Shown here: positions 18,765-28,130 of the stretch, piece after piece | Position numbering within the stretch: position 1 is the stretch's first letter | How the letters are laid out: the number at the start of each line of letters is the position of its first letter | Assembly: GCF_002250625.1 (NCBI RefSeq) | Contig: NZ_NMVQ01000034.1 | Coordinates: forward strand, 1 to 64,000 | DNA from: Enemella dayhoffiae | GTDB lineage: Bacteria > Actinomycetota > Actinomycetes > Propionibacteriales > Propionibacteriaceae | Direction: 5' to 3' | Length of the DNA: 64,000 bases | Program-made: the position numbers and the translations under genes | Notes under the pieces: model-generated | Seen by the model: the letters and a program-made list of their open reading frames with translations, nothing else | Databases searched by the model: none | What the model was told of the DNA's origin: nothing

Positions 18765-20322
18765 CGGCGTCCAGGGCCCGCAGCGCCCCCGCCGAGGCGA
18801 TCGCGCGCAGCACCGCGGCCGCCTTGTTCTTCGACTCGGTATTCTCCAACCCAGGAACTGAATCCGCGACCACCCCACCACCTGCCTGGACATAGGCCGT
18901 CCCGCGGGTGATCAGCGCGGTGCGGATCGCGATCGCGGTGTCGGAGTCGCCGTTGAAGTCGAACCAGCCGACCACCCCGCCATAGATCCCGCGCCGATTC
19001 GGCTCCAGCCGTTCGATGATCTCCATCGCCCGCACCTTCGGCGCCCCCGACAGCGTGCCCGCGGGGAAGCAGGCCAGCGTCGCCTCCAGGGCGGTACGCC
19101 CCTGCGCCAGCTCCCCGGTGACCGCGGCCGCCAGGTGCATCACGTGGCTGAACCGGCGTACCTGCATGAACTCGACCACCTCGACGGTGCCCGGCCGGCA
19201 GACCCGGCCGAGGTCATTGCGGCCCAGGTCGACCAGCATCAGGTGCTCGGCGCGCTCCTTCTCATCGGCCAGCAGCTCGGCCTCCAGCGCGACGTCCTCG
19301 GCGGGGGTGGCCCCGCGCGGTCGGGTGCCGGCGATCGGGCGGGTGATCGCGTTGCCGCCGCGCACCGTCACCAGCGCCTCGGGCGAGGAGCCGACGATGT
19401 CGAACTCCCCCATCCGCAGCAGGTAGAGGTAGGGACTCGGATTCAGCAGCCGCAGCCGCCGATAGACCTCGAACGCGTCGGGCGCATCGGGCACCTCGAA
19501 CCGCTGCGAGGGCACGATCTGGAAGCACTCACCGGCCTCGATCTCGGCGATCGCGTCGCGCACCGACTGCTCGTACTCCTCGTCGGTGCGCTGCCGGCGC
19601 ACCTCCCGCGGCTCGTCGTCGAGGTCGGCGACCCGGGCCAGGGCGGTCCGCGGCCGGGTCAGCTCGCTCACCATCCGCTGGACCCGGTCGCGGGCGTCGG
19701 CGTACGCCTCGTCGACGCGTTCGTCGGTGGCGTCGAAGTTGATCGCGTTGGCCATCAGCCACACCTCACCGGTGTGGTGGTCCATCGCCGCCAGCTCGGT
19801 GACCAGCATCATCGACAGCTCGGGCACCTGCAGGTCATCCACCGTGTCGACCGGCAGCTTCTCCAGCCGCCTCACGATGTCATAGCCGAGGTGGCCGACG
19901 AAGCCGGAGGTGAACGGCGGCAGGTCCGGCTGCGGGCTGTCGTGCACCAGCAGCCGCAACGACTCACCGAGGGCGGCGAGCGGGTCGTCGGCGTACGCCT
20001 CGGAGCCCCCCTCGGCGCCCGGCAGCCCGACCGGTACGTTCCCCTGCCAGGTCAACCGCCCCTGGTCGCTGGTCAACGTGGCCGCGGCGCGGACCCCGAT
20101 GAACGACCAGCGCGAGCTCACCCCGTGCTCCACCGATTCGAGCAGGAAGGTGCCGCGGCGCGAGGCCGCCAGCCGGTGGTACAGCGAGACGGGGGTGTCG
20201 GCGTCCGCCACCACCCGCGCGGCCACCGTGATCACCCGCCGATCCGCCGCCAGCTCCCGGAAACCGGCCAGATCCGGGGTGATGGTGACTGAGCCTGTCG
20301 AAGTCTCCTGCTCCGCGCTCAC
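18757..20322 (-). CDS. trpE: Anthranilate synthase component I
   Basis: 521 residues from the GTG at 20322, which overlaps the hisI stop as GTGA; the open frame upstream of this lies in hisI. It makes anthranilate from chorismate with ammonia supplied by TrpG. Seen: the tryptophan feedback-site motif LLES in [11 protein letters not shown], a central [12 protein letters not shown], then the chorismate-binding block with [53 protein letters not shown] and the final [14 protein letters not shown]. Feedback inhibition by tryptophan is therefore likely. The first residues (ETSTGSVT) are encoded by a copy of a dispersed repeat, so the extreme N-terminus may have been shaped by repeat insertion. Confidence 0.96.
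   Translation of the reverse strand: MSAEQETSTGSVTITPDLAGFRELAADRRVITVAARVVADADTPVSLYHRLAASRRGTFLLESVEHGVSSRWSFIGVRAAATLTSDQGRLTWQGNVPVGLPGAEGGSEAYADDPLAALGESLRLLVHDSPQPDLPPFTSGFVGHLGYDIVRRLEKLPVDTVDDLQVPELSMMLVTELAAMDHHTGEVWLMANAINFDATDERVDEAYADARDRVQRMVSELTRPRTALARVADLDDEPREVRRQRTDEEYEQSVRDAIAEIEAGECFQIVPSQRFEVPDAPDAFEVYRRLRLLNPSPYLYLLRMGEFDIVGSSPEALVTVRGGNAITRPIAGTRPRGATPAEDVALEAELLADEKERAEHLMLVDLGRNDLGRVCRPGTVEVVEFMQVRRFSHVMHLAAAVTGELAQGRTALEATLACFPAGTLSGAPKVRAMEIIERLEPNRRGIYGGVVGWFDFNGDSDTAIAIRTALITRGTAYVQAGGGVVADSVPGLENTESKNKAAAVLRAIASAGALRALDADG
20289..20303. repeat. Copy of the dispersed CTGAGCCTGTCGAAG repeat inside trpE
   Basis: The 15-mer CTGAGCCTGTCGAAG at 20289-20303 is identical to 13814-13828 in the hydrolase/trpA intergenic region. 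On the minus strand it encodes residues 7-11 of TrpE (TSTGS), in a non-conserved N-terminal extension. Confidence 0.75.
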
Positions 20323-20690
20323 GACGCCGACTCCCCCAGCAACACGTGGCTGTCGAAGCAGCTGACCAGCCCGGTGTGGCAGGCCGGACCGGTCTGGTCG
20401 ACCCGCACCAGCAGGGTGTCGCCGTCGCAGTCCAGGCGCACCTCGCGGACCCGCTGCACGTGCCCGGAGGTCTCCCCCTTCACCCACAACTGCTGACGGC
20501 TGCGGGAGAAGTAGGTGCCGCGGCCGGTGGTCAGGGTGGCGTGCAGGGCGGTGTCGTCCATCCACGCCATCATCAGCACCTGTCCGCTGGTGGCGTCCTG
20601 GACCACGGCGGGGACCAGCCCGTCGGGCGTACGCCGCAGCAGCGCGGCCACCTCGGGCGCGAGCGGGGATCGGGTATCGGCAGAACTCAC
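20319..20690 (-). CDS. hisI: Phosphoribosyl-AMP cyclohydrolase
   Basis: 123 residues from GTG at 20690. An ATG at 20699 is possible, but the GGGGGAG ribosome-binding site is 10 nt from the GTG and only 1 nt from the ATG. It opens the ring of PR-AMP in histidine synthesis. Motifs: [50 protein letters not shown] (metal-binding Asp-Cys-Asp) and QTGPACHTG (zinc Cys and His). The enzyme is the monofunctional form, without HisE. It overlaps trpE by 4 bp, so a histidine gene leads the tryptophan transcript; the other his genes are not in the window. Confidence 0.95.
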   Translation of the reverse strand: MSSADTRSPLAPEVAALLRRTPDGLVPAVVQDATSGQVLMMAWMDDTALHATLTTGRGTYFSRSRQQLWVKGETSGHVQRVREVRLDCDGDTLLVRVDQTGPACHTGLVSCFDSHVLLGESAS

Positions 20691-20741
20691 GCCGGCCATT
20701 CTCCCCCATTGGCCGCTTCGGCCCGAACCGTCCAGGTCGTC

Positions 20742-20747
20742 TAGGCT
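20742..20747 (+). promoter_or_regulatory. Putative -10 element for a leaderless transcript
   Basis: TAGGCT at 20742-20747 ends 6 bp before the GTG start at 20754, and no ribosome-binding site is present. This spacing puts the transcription start on or next to the start codon, as in leaderless actinobacterial mRNAs. It lies in the 63-bp gap between divergent hisI and the TIGR03085 gene. Confidence 0.45.
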
Positions 20748-20753
20748 CGGGGG

Positions 20754-21419
20754 GTGAACTTTGCGAAGTCAGAACGTGCCGAGCTCTGCGACCTGCTCGA
20801 CCAGGTGGGCCCCGACGCCCCGACCCTGTGCGGTGACTGGACCACGCACGACCTGGCCGCCCACCTGTGGATCCGCGAGACCGATCCGCTGGGTGCCCCC
20901 GGTATCGTCGCCAAGCCGCTGGCCGGGCTGACCGAGCGGCGGATGGCCGAGTCCAAGGCCCGCTGGCCCTATGCCGAGCTGGTCGACCGGATCCGTCGCG
21001 GCCCGGCCCGCCTCTCGGTGTTCGCCTTTCCCGGTGTCGACGAGGAGGCGAACACGGTCGAATACTTCGTGCACCACGAGGACGTGCGCCGCGCCGGTGA
21101 GACGCTGCCGGCGCCCCGCTCCCTGAGCGCCGAGGTCGAGGACTGGATGTGGCGGCGGATGAAGCTGATGGGCCGCGCCCTGTTCCGCCGGGTGTCGGTC
21201 GGCGTGGTGCTGGAGCGCGCCGCGGTCGAGGGCGCGCCGGCCGGGGACGCGGGTGCCGAGACGATCCGGGTGATGCCCGGCAGCGAGATCGTCACCCTGG
21301 TCGGCCAGCCCTCGGAGTTGATGTTGTACGCCTATGGTCGCGGTCCGCAGTCGCAGGTACGCGCCGTCGGGGATGAGGCCAGCGTGCAGAAGCTGTCGGA
21401 TTCAGACCTGGGGATCTGA
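20754..21419 (+). CDS. TIGR03085-family metal-binding protein (DinB/maleylpyruvate isomerase-like fold)
   Basis: 221 residues from GTG at 20754. The N-terminus ([40 protein letters not shown]) has the [10 protein letters not shown] helix typical of mycothiol-dependent maleylpyruvate-isomerase-like proteins, with its conserved His. [18 protein letters not shown] supplies further metal-ligand histidines (HHED), and the end contains [15 protein letters not shown], a family hallmark. The family is common in actinobacteria; a mycothiol-linked thiol-transfer or detoxification role is suspected, but the substrate is unknown. Its 3' end converges with the next gene. Confidence 0.85.
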   Translation: MNFAKSERAELCDLLDQVGPDAPTLCGDWTTHDLAAHLWIRETDPLGAPGIVAKPLAGLTERRMAESKARWPYAELVDRIRRGPARLSVFAFPGVDEEANTVEYFVHHEDVRRAGETLPAPRSLSAEVEDWMWRRMKLMGRALFRRVSVGVVLERAAVEGAPAGDAGAETIRVMPGSEIVTLVGQPSELMLYAYGRGPQSQVRAVGDEASVQKLSDSDLGI

Positions 21420-21468
21420 ACCGGGCTTGAGAAAATAGGAGCCCAGTCGGTTCGCCGGACGGCCCGGC

Positions 21469-22302
21469 TCAGCCGGGCAGATCGCGATAGATCCCGGAGG
21501 TGGCGGCCGCCACCCGGCCCATGTCGGCCTGCGGATCGGCCGCCACCACCACCAGCAGCCCGCCGCGCAGCAACGTGGCGCACTCCACCCGGGAGTCCGC
21601 ACGCCCGCAGCTCACCGCGCCGAAGCGGTTGCGGTTGGCCCATCCGGAGTGCGCGTCCAGTTCGTTCAACGAGGACACCGGCGAGGTCATGATGGCGGCG
21701 AACAGCGGGCCGGTCGGTTCGGGACCGGGCTGGTAGTGCGCCCGGTCGACGTAGCCGAACGGATGCTCCGGCTCGTCCCTGGCCGGATCGCGGCGCAGCC
21801 CCCCGCTCAGTGCGGGCAGCTGGGCCTGTTCGACGGGCTTCGCAAACTGGGCGGCCGCCTTCCGCGGCGCCACCCGGCCGGTGTCGGGCGGTCCGGCCTT
21901 CGGGCGGGTGCCCAACGACACCAGTCCGACCACTCCGGCGACCAGCACCAGGACCATCAGCTGGATCAGCCCGATCTGCGCCGAACTGGCGCGAGTCCGC
22001 TCCCGCCCACCGGTCGCGCTGCTCCCGGATCGGGCCTGCTGCCGGTCCCTCCCCGGCTGCCGGGCGCCGGTGTCCCCCGGGGGCCTCGGCTCTCGCAGCG
22101 GTCGCGACTGCGCAGGCTGGGCCGGTTGTCCCGGCGCCGGGACCCGTTCCCACAGGCTCTCGTCGGTCAGCCGGCTGCGGTTGACGGCCGGTCCGCTCCA
22201 GCGGCCGACCTCGTCGGGCCGCGGCGGACCGGGGCGCAACGTCGTCCGGTCCGCCTCCTCCTCGCCACCGGCCCCCGGCCACGGGCCGTGCTGACCCGAC
22301 AT
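21469..22302 (-). CDS. Single-pass membrane protein downstream of gatB
   Basis: 277 residues. A disordered, Pro/Arg-rich cytoplasmic N-terminus of about 105 residues is followed by one helix (QIGLIQLMVLVLVAGVVGLVSL) and a roughly 150-residue external domain with two Cys (AVSCGRADSRVECATLLRGGLLVVVAADP), probably disulfide-bonded. It ends MGRVAAATSGIYRDLPG. No family recognised. Its ATG is 1 bp after the gatB stop, so it is the last gene of gatCAB. A similar architecture (disordered tail, helix, small external domain) occurs in the protein at 2037-2813. Confidence 0.65.
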   Translation of the reverse strand: MSGQHGPWPGAGGEEEADRTTLRPGPPRPDEVGRWSGPAVNRSRLTDESLWERVPAPGQPAQPAQSRPLREPRPPGDTGARQPGRDRQQARSGSSATGGRERTRASSAQIGLIQLMVLVLVAGVVGLVSLGTRPKAGPPDTGRVAPRKAAAQFAKPVEQAQLPALSGGLRRDPARDEPEHPFGYVDRAHYQPGPEPTGPLFAAIMTSPVSSLNELDAHSGWANRNRFGAVSCGRADSRVECATLLRGGLLVVVAADPQADMGRVAAATSGIYRDLPG

Positions 22303-22303
22303 G

Positions 22304-23827
22304 TCAGGACAACTTCTCCAGGATCAACTCACGCACCCGGGCGGCGTCGGCCTGACCCTTCATCTGCTTCATCACCGCGCCGATCAGCGCCCCGGCGGCC
22401 TGCACCTTGCCGGCGCGGATCTTGTCGGCCACCCCCGGGTTGGCGGCGATCGCCTCGTCCACCGCGGCCGACAGCGCCCTCTCGTCGGAGACCACGGCCA
22501 GCCCGCGACCGGCGACCACGTCGGCGGGTTCGCCCTCGCCGGCGAGCACCCCGTCGATCACCTGCCGGGCCAGCTTGTCGTTGACGGTGCCGTCGTCCAC
22601 CAGCGCCTGCACCGCGGCGACCTGGGCCGGGGTGATGGCCAGCTCGGCGACGCCGATCCCGGCCTCGTTGGCGCGGCGGGAGAGTTCACCCAGCCACCAC
22701 TTGCGGGCCGCAGCCGGCGTACACCCGGCCTGCACGGTCTGCTCCAGCACCCCGAGCGCGTCGGCGTTGGCGACGTCGGTCATCTCGGCCTCGCTGAACC
22801 CCCACTCGCCCTGCAGCCGCTTGCGGCGTACGCCCGGCGCCTCGGGCAGGGTGGCGCGCAGCTGCTCCACCCACTCCCGGCTCGGGGCGACCGGCACCAG
22901 GTCGGGCTCGGGGAAATAGCGGTAGTCCTCGGCGGTCTCCTTGGACCGGCCCGGGGTGGTGATCTGAGAGTCCTCGTGCCACATCCGGGTCTCCTGGACC
23001 ACCCGGTCGCCGGCACTCAACCGGGCCGCCTGCCGGGTGATCTCGTAGCGCACCGCGCCCTCGACCGAGCGCAGTGAGTTCACGTTCTTCGTCTCGCTGC
23101 GGGTGCCGAACTCGTCGGTGGGCGTACGCCGCAGCGACAGGTTCGCGTCGCAGCGCAGGTTGCCCTGCTCCATCCGCGCCTCGGACACCCCGAGCGCCTT
23201 GATCAGCTCGCGCAGCGCGGCGACGTAGGCGCGGGCCACCTCGGGGGCGCGTTCCCCGGCGCCGGTGATCGGGCGGGTGACCACCTCGATCAGCGGTACG
23301 CCGCAGCGGTTGTAGTCGAGCAGCGAGTGGTCGGCGCCGTGGATCCGGCCGGTTGCACCGCCCACGTGGGTGGACTTTCCGGTGTCCTCCTCCATGTGCG
23401 CCCGCTCGATCTCGATCCGGAACGGCGTGCCGTCGTCCAGCTCCACCTCGAGCCAGCCGTCGAACGCGATCGGCTCGTCGTATTGGCTGATCTGGTAGTT
23501 CTTCGGCATGTCCGGATAGAAGTAGTTCTTGCGGGCGAAGCGGCACCAGTCGGCGATCTCGCAGTGGAGCGCCAGCCCGATCCGGATCGCCGACTCCACG
23601 GCGGCGCCGTTGACCACCGGCATCGACCCGGGCAGGCCCAGGCAGACCGGGCAGGTCTGGGTGTTCGGCTCGGCGCCGAACGCCGTCGAGCAGCCGCAGA
23701 ACATCTTCGAGGCGGTGTTCAGCTCGACGTGCACCTCGAGCCCCATCACCGGATCGAACTTGGTCAGCGCCTCGGCGTACTCCATCACCGGCTCGCTCAT
23801 GCTGCCTCGATCTGACGGCATGGTCAT
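22304..23827 (-). CDS. gatB: Asp-tRNA(Asn)/Glu-tRNA(Gln) amidotransferase subunit B
   Basis: 507 residues, full length. With GatA and GatC it amidates mischarged Glu-tRNA(Gln) and/or Asp-tRNA(Asn). Signature elements: [21 protein letters not shown] with zinc-site cysteines continuing in [18 protein letters not shown], then [51 protein letters not shown] and [13 protein letters not shown]. The C-terminal YqeY/GatB tail domain binds tRNA. The start overlaps the gatA stop by 4 bp. Confidence 0.97.
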   Translation of the reverse strand: MTMPSDRGSMSEPVMEYAEALTKFDPVMGLEVHVELNTASKMFCGCSTAFGAEPNTQTCPVCLGLPGSMPVVNGAAVESAIRIGLALHCEIADWCRFARKNYFYPDMPKNYQISQYDEPIAFDGWLEVELDDGTPFRIEIERAHMEEDTGKSTHVGGATGRIHGADHSLLDYNRCGVPLIEVVTRPITGAGERAPEVARAYVAALRELIKALGVSEARMEQGNLRCDANLSLRRTPTDEFGTRSETKNVNSLRSVEGAVRYEITRQAARLSAGDRVVQETRMWHEDSQITTPGRSKETAEDYRYFPEPDLVPVAPSREWVEQLRATLPEAPGVRRKRLQGEWGFSEAEMTDVANADALGVLEQTVQAGCTPAAARKWWLGELSRRANEAGIGVAELAITPAQVAAVQALVDDGTVNDKLARQVIDGVLAGEGEPADVVAGRGLAVVSDERALSAAVDEAIAANPGVADKIRAGKVQAAGALIGAVMKQMKGQADAARVRELILEKLS

Positions 23828-25335
23828 GCCAGGCTCCCCTCAATCGCCGGGATCCGGTCCAGCAGCGGGCCGCCCCACTGCTGGCGCAGCTCGCGCTCCA
23901 GCGCGGCGCCGACCCGGTAGAGCCGGTCGTCGGCCCGCGGCGGGGCCATCACGTGGAACCCGATCGGCAGGCCGTCGCTGGACAGCCCGACCGGGAAGGA
24001 CGCCGACGCGTTTCCGGCCAGGTTGGACGGGATCGTGCACAGGTCGTTCTTGTACATCGCCAGCGGGTCGTCGATCCGCTCCCCGAGCCGGAACGCGGTG
24101 GTCGGCGTGGTCGGCGACACCAGCACGTCGGCGGACTCGTACGCGGCGTCGAAGTCGCGGCTGATCAGCGTCCGCACCTTCTGCGCCGAGCCATAGAACG
24201 CGTCGTAGTAGCCGGCCGACAGGGCGTAGGTGCCGATGATGATGCGCCGCTTCACCTCCTCGCCGAAGCCGGCGCCGCGGGTGGCGGCCATCACCTCCTC
24301 GGCGGAGCGTACGCCGTCGTCCCCCACCCGCAGGCCGAAGCGCATGGCGTCGAACCGGGCCAGGTTGGAGGACGCCTCGGCGGGCAGGATCAGATAGTAG
24401 GTGGCCAGCGCGTATTCGAAGTGCGGGCAGGACACCTCGACCACTTCGGCGCCCAGGGATTCCAACAGGGCAACGGTTTCGTTGAACCGCTGCTCGACCT
24501 CGGGCTGGTAACCCTCGCCGCCGAGCTCGCGGACCACGCCAACCTTCATCCCGGTGACGTCACCGCTGCGCGCAGCGCTCACCACATCGGGGATGGGGGC
24601 GTCGATCGAGGTGGCGTCGCGCGGGTCGTGTCCGCCGATCACCTGGTGCAGCAGGGCGGCGTCGAGCACCGAGCGGGTGCACGGCCCGGGCTGGTCGAGG
24701 CTGGAGGCGAGCGCGATCAGCCCATAGCGCGAGGTGCCGCCGTAGGTCGGCTTCACCCCGACGGTGCCGGTGAACGCGGCCGGTTGCCGGATCGAGCCGC
24801 CGGTGTCGGTGCCGATCGCCAGTGGCGCCTCGAACGCCGCCAGCGCAGCCGCGGAGCCGCCGCCGGAGCCCCCTGGGATCCGGTCGATCGCCCACGGGTT
24901 GTGGGTGGGTCCATAGCCGGAGTTCTCGGTGGAGGACCCCATCGCGAACTCGTCCATGTTCGTCTTGCCGAGCACGACCAGGCCGGCGTCCTCGAGTCGC
25001 TGGCTGACCGTGGCGGTGTAGGGCGGGATCCACCCCTGGAGGATCTTCGAGCCGGCGGTGGTGGGCATCCCGGCCAGGGTGAGCACGTCCTTCAGCGCCA
25101 GGGGTACGCCCGCCAGCGGGCCGAGCTGTGCGCCGGCCGCGCGGCGCTGGTCGACGCCGCGGGCGCAGGCCAGAGCCCGGTCGGCGGCGACGTGCAGGAA
25201 CGCGTGCACGCTCGGCTCGACGGCCTCGATCTGGGCCAGACAGGCGGTGGTGATCTCCTCGGAGCTGGTCTCGCCGCGCTCCATCGCGGCCACCAGCTCG
25301 TGCGCGTCGGCGCGCAGCAGCTCGCGGTCGCTCAT
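23824..25335 (-). CDS. gatA: Asp-tRNA(Asn)/Glu-tRNA(Gln) amidotransferase subunit A
   Basis: 503 residues. It is the glutaminase subunit and belongs to the amidase-signature family: the catalytic Lys is in [12 protein letters not shown], the cis-Ser and nucleophile Ser in [20 protein letters not shown] and [17 protein letters not shown] substrate-binding region [19 protein letters not shown] closes the protein. It overlaps gatC upstream and gatB downstream by 4 bp each, so the three subunits are tightly coupled. A second amidase-signature protein in the window (41542-42822) has a different role. Confidence 0.97.
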   Translation of the reverse strand: MSDRELLRADAHELVAAMERGETSSEEITTACLAQIEAVEPSVHAFLHVAADRALACARGVDQRRAAGAQLGPLAGVPLALKDVLTLAGMPTTAGSKILQGWIPPYTATVSQRLEDAGLVVLGKTNMDEFAMGSSTENSGYGPTHNPWAIDRIPGGSGGGSAAALAAFEAPLAIGTDTGGSIRQPAAFTGTVGVKPTYGGTSRYGLIALASSLDQPGPCTRSVLDAALLHQVIGGHDPRDATSIDAPIPDVVSAARSGDVTGMKVGVVRELGGEGYQPEVEQRFNETVALLESLGAEVVEVSCPHFEYALATYYLILPAEASSNLARFDAMRFGLRVGDDGVRSAEEVMAATRGAGFGEEVKRRIIIGTYALSAGYYDAFYGSAQKVRTLISRDFDAAYESADVLVSPTTPTTAFRLGERIDDPLAMYKNDLCTIPSNLAGNASASFPVGLSSDGLPIGFHVMAPPRADDRLYRVGAALERELRQQWGGPLLDRIPAIEGSLA

Positions 25336-25637
25336 GCGGACTCCCCCAGGATCCGGGGCACCCGGAAGCGGTCATCCTCGGCGGCCGGGGCCATCGCCAG
25401 CGCGTCGGCGACCGGCAGGCTGGGGCGTACCTCGTCGGCGCGGAACACGTTCGTCAGCGGCTCGGGGTGAGAGGTGGGCGGGACGTCGGTGGTGTCGAGC
25501 GCGGAGACCTGGGCCACGGACTCGAGGATCACGGTGAGCTGGGGGGCGAGCCGTTCCAGCTCGTCGGCGGTCAACTCGATCCGGGCGAGCCGGCCCAGCC
25601 GGGCCACCTCGTCGCTGCTCAGGGTCACGCTGTCCAC
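25332..25637 (-). CDS. gatC: Asp-tRNA(Asn)/Glu-tRNA(Gln) amidotransferase subunit C
   Basis: 101 residues from the GTG at 25637, chosen because AGGAGG lies just upstream and length matches GatC; the open frame continues upstream without meaning. The protein shows [48 protein letters not shown] and the C-terminal [20 protein letters not shown], the belt that holds GatA and GatB together. First gene of the operon; the 261-bp gap to the divergent ACT gene holds its promoter. Confidence 0.95.
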   Translation of the reverse strand: MDSVTLSSDEVARLGRLARIELTADELERLAPQLTVILESVAQVSALDTTDVPPTSHPEPLTNVFRADEVRPSLPVADALAMAPAAEDDRFRVPRILGESA

Positions 25638-25761
25638 GCGCGTCTCCTCCTGCATGGTGTCTCTGCTGATTCGGTCTGCGGTCGGGGACCCAGTGTGCTG
25701 GATTCCCGCCTGAGACCCTATCTCGCTCTCGGCCCCGCACGCCCGTTGCCCGCCGCCGCCG

Positions 25762-25877
25762 CCATCCAGCGAACCCACTGTTCCCATCCAGCGAACCCAC
25801 TGTTCCCATCCAGCGACCCCAGACACCATCCCCCTACCCCTGGAGGGGTAGCTGAGCGGGAATTCGGTTCGCTGGAT
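25762..25877. repeat. 22-bp direct repeats plus an inverted copy in the gatC/ACT-gene promoter region
   Basis: CCATCCAGCGAACCCACTGTTC is present at 25762-25783 and 25784-25805, with a partial third copy starting at 25806. The core ATCCAGCGAACC recurs in inverse orientation as GGTTCGCTGGAT at 25866-25877, 22 bp before the ACT-gene GTG. The arrangement resembles an operator array, or a repeat with a hairpin-forming arm, between two divergent genes. Confidence 0.75.
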
Positions 25878-25898
25878 CGCAGGTGGGAGAATGGTCGC

Positions 25899-26525
25899 GT
25901 GTTCCTGATCCGACTCCTGCTGCCCGACCGCCCCGGTTCGCTCGGTGCGGTGGCGACCGCGCTCGGCACGATGGGCGCCGACATCCAGGCGGTCGAGATC
26001 GTCGGACGCGAGGGCGCCACCGTGGTGGACGACTTCATGGTGCTGCTCCCGGACAACGTGATGCCGGACAACGCGGTCAGCGCCTGCACCCAGGTCGACG
26101 GTGTTCAGGTGCTGTGGTGCTCGCGCTATCCGGCCGGAGCTGGTCTGCAGTCGGATGTGGAAGCCCTCGAGAAGATGCTCGCCGACCCCGACAACGCCGC
26201 CGCAATCCTCGCCGAGTCGGCCCCGGTCGCCTTCCACTGCCACTGGGCGGTCCTGCTGCACCGTGGCCACGGCACGGTGCTGCACGCCACCCCGATGGCC
26301 CCGGACCTCACCCCGGACTCGATCGGCCGGTTCGCCCCGACCGACACCGCCCACAGCGGTGAACTGCCCGCCGGCTGGATGCCCGAATGGGTCGAAACGG
26401 CGTACGCCATCACTCCCCTGCGCGGCGAGCGGGCGGTGGTCCTCGGCCGCCACGGCGGGCCCTCGTTCCTGACCGCCGAACTGGCCCGGCTGCGCCACCT
26501 CGCCGCCATGGTCCCGCTCACCTGA
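25899..26525 (+). CDS. ACT-domain amino-acid-binding protein (Rv3013-like)
   Basis: 208 residues from GTG at 25899; the longer frame upstream crosses the repeats and is rejected. The N-terminal ACT domain is clear: FLIRLLLPDRPGSLGAVATALGTMGADIQAVEIVGREGATVVDDFMVLLP. The C-terminal half contains AFHCHWAVLLHRG, then PEWVETAYAITPL and LARLRHLAAMV. ACT domains bind amino acids and regulate enzymes or sense metabolites. In M. tuberculosis the equivalent gene sits between gatC and ligA as I recall; here it keeps the gatC side but is followed by about 19 kb of other genes. Confidence 0.85.
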   Translation: MFLIRLLLPDRPGSLGAVATALGTMGADIQAVEIVGREGATVVDDFMVLLPDNVMPDNAVSACTQVDGVQVLWCSRYPAGAGLQSDVEALEKMLADPDNAAAILAESAPVAFHCHWAVLLHRGHGTVLHATPMAPDLTPDSIGRFAPTDTAHSGELPAGWMPEWVETAYAITPLRGERAVVLGRHGGPSFLTAELARLRHLAAMVPLT

Positions 26526-26571
26526 CCCGCTCGGACCGACCCTTCACCACCACCTCCGGGCCGATGCACTC

Positions 26572-26710
26572 GTGACCACACCCCGTAGTCAAAACCCACC
26601 TTGACCACACCCCGTGGTCAAAACCCACCTTGACCACACCCCGTGGTCAAAACCCACCTTGACCACACCCCGTGGTCAAAACCCACCTTGACCACACCCC
26701 GTGGTCAAGA
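26572..26710. repeat. Array of five 29-bp units, each a perfect hairpin palindrome
   Basis: Units begin at 26572, 26601, 26630, 26659 and 26688 with strict 29-bp spacing. Each has TTGACCAC-ACCCC-GTGGTCAA, an 8-bp perfect inverted repeat with a 5-base loop, followed by the invariant AACCCACC. Unit 1 is slightly degenerate (GTGACCAC, GTAGTCAA) and unit 5 ends after the palindrome. The array lies in the 254-bp gap between convergent genes. With identical 8-bp linkers it is a tandem repeat, not a CRISPR. It could act as a strong bidirectional terminator, a protein-binding array or a recombination site. Confidence 0.9.
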
Positions 26711-26779
26711 CTGCATCGCCCGAGACACACCCCAATGGGGACACTGAGCAGCCGGCTGCAGAGTGGCGATGGCCACTGC

Positions 26780-27238
26780 TCAGCGGTACATCCGCCAGAA
26801 CTGCCAGCCGACCAGGGTGATCACGATCAGCGCGACGGTGAACAGCACCGGCACCAACCAGCGCAGGCGCTTCTTCTGCTTGGTCGAGGGCAGGTCGGTG
26901 GGGCCCCACTCGCCGATCGCCGGGCGTACCCGCGCCGGGACCGGCCCGTTCAGGTTGAGGTTCGAGAAGACCCGGCGCCAGCCGGCAGCCGAGTGCGGCG
27001 GCTTCGCCGCCGGAGCAGCAGGACCGACGGGAGCAGCAGGACCGACGGGCGCCGCAGGAGCTGGAGCAGCAGCGGCCACGGCACTTCCCGCACCCCCGGC
27101 CCCATGATCGGCCGCACGGCGCGGGCGTACCACGGTGCGATCGTGGTCCTCCTCGCCCGCCTGGGGCGCGGCGGCCACCTGATCTGGTCTCACCTTCTCC
27201 TCCGGCACCGGGCCAGCGTAGTCGGCACCAGGAATCAT
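26780..27238 (-). CDS. Small C-terminally anchored membrane protein at the end of the muropeptide operon
   Basis: 152 residues. The N-terminal ~80 residues are low-complexity (Ala/Pro/Gly, with AAPVGP repeats). A middle segment WRRVFSNLNLNGPVPARVRP precedes a basic stretch (STKQKKRLRWL) and one C-terminal helix (VPVLFTVALIVITLVGWQFW), leaving a tiny WRMYR tail, so most of the protein is cytoplasmic. No family found. Its ATG overlaps the stop of the MurR-type regulator by 4 bp, making it the fifth gene of that operon; a role in cell-wall recycling is contextual inference only. Confidence 0.6.
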   Translation of the reverse strand: MIPGADYAGPVPEEKVRPDQVAAAPQAGEEDHDRTVVRPRRAADHGAGGAGSAVAAAAPAPAAPVGPAAPVGPAAPAAKPPHSAAGWRRVFSNLNLNGPVPARVRPAIGEWGPTDLPSTKQKKRLRWLVPVLFTVALIVITLVGWQFWRMYR

Positions 27239-28113
27239 CGCGCCGAGCGATGATGCCCGCGGACCACCTCGCGGGTCCGCGCCACCGCCTCGATCGCCCG
27301 GTCATAGCGGTGCTGCGCGGCGGCCAGGAACAGGCAGTCAACCACCATCAGCGCCGCGATGCGCGAGGCCATCGCCCCTGAGCGCAGGGCGGTCTCGTCG
27401 GCGGCGGTGGTCAGCACGAAGTCGGCGGTACGCCCCAGGGGGGACTCCGGATAGTTCGTGATCGCCACCGTCGCCACCCCACGCGCCTGGGCCGTCTCGA
27501 GCACCTCGACCGCCTCGGTCGTCGTGCCGGTGTGGCTGACCGCGATCGCCACGTCCCCCTCGGCGAGCAGGGTCGCCGAGGCGAGCGCCTGGTGCGGGTC
27601 GGACCAGAAATACGCCACCAGCCCGATCCGGTGCAGCTTCTGCTGCAGGTCCCCGGCGACCAGTCCGCTGGCGTGCGCACCATAGAGGTCGACCCGGCCC
27701 GCCGCGGCGACCAGCCGGGCCACGGTGGCCAACACCTCGCGGTCCAGCTGCTGACCGGTCTCCTCGACCGCGCGTGCCCCCGCCCCGGTCACCTTGGCGA
27801 CGATCACGTCGATCGGATCGTCGCGGGTGATGTCACCGACCGGGTGTGAGTTCCGCCCGTTCTCCGCCCCCGCCTCGGCCAGCGCGAGCCGGAGCCCCGG
27901 ATAGCCCTTCAGCCCCAACCGCCGAGCGAACCGCAGCACCGAGGTCTCCGAGGTGGACGCCAGCTCGGCGAGCTCGGTGATCGTCAATCCGGCCACCGCC
28001 CGCGGATCGGCGAGCACCAGCTCGGCCACGCGGGCCTCCGCCGGCGCCAGCGTCGGCCGCAGCGCACGCAGCCGCACCAGCACCGACGCCTGAGCGGGTC
28101 CCCTGCCCTCCAT
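27235..28113 (-). CDS. murR: MurR/RpiR-family regulator with SIS domain
   Basis: 292 residues from ATG at 28113. The N-terminal RpiR helix-turn-helix (residues about 10-85) has LAPAEARVAELVLADPRAVAGLTITELAELASTSETSVLRFARRLGLKGY. The C-terminal sugar-isomerase (SIS) domain shows VDLYGAHASGLVAGDLQQKL, VAIAVSHTGTTTEAVEVLE and AITNYPESPLGRTADFVL, which bind phosphosugars. MurR represses MurNAc-6-phosphate utilisation in other bacteria. Here it lies fourth in an operon of murein-degrading enzymes, so the same ligand is likely, but murQ and a MurNAc PTS permease are absent from the window. The symbol is by analogy. Confidence 0.8.
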   Translation of the reverse strand: MEGRGPAQASVLVRLRALRPTLAPAEARVAELVLADPRAVAGLTITELAELASTSETSVLRFARRLGLKGYPGLRLALAEAGAENGRNSHPVGDITRDDPIDVIVAKVTGAGARAVEETGQQLDREVLATVARLVAAAGRVDLYGAHASGLVAGDLQQKLHRIGLVAYFWSDPHQALASATLLAEGDVAIAVSHTGTTTEAVEVLETAQARGVATVAITNYPESPLGRTADFVLTTAADETALRSGAMASRIAALMVVDCLFLAAAQHRYDRAIEAVARTREVVRGHHRSAR

Positions 28114-28130
28114 GGGCTGGATCGTAGTGC

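Noticed and set aside
25638-26498. A 388-residue GatC
   Set aside because: The upstream frame runs through the repeats and antisense to the ACT gene; the GTG at 25637 with AGGAGG gives a normal GatC.
26572-26710. CRISPR array
   Set aside because: The 29-bp periodicity looks similar, but the linkers between palindromes are only 8 bp and identical, and no cas genes are present.
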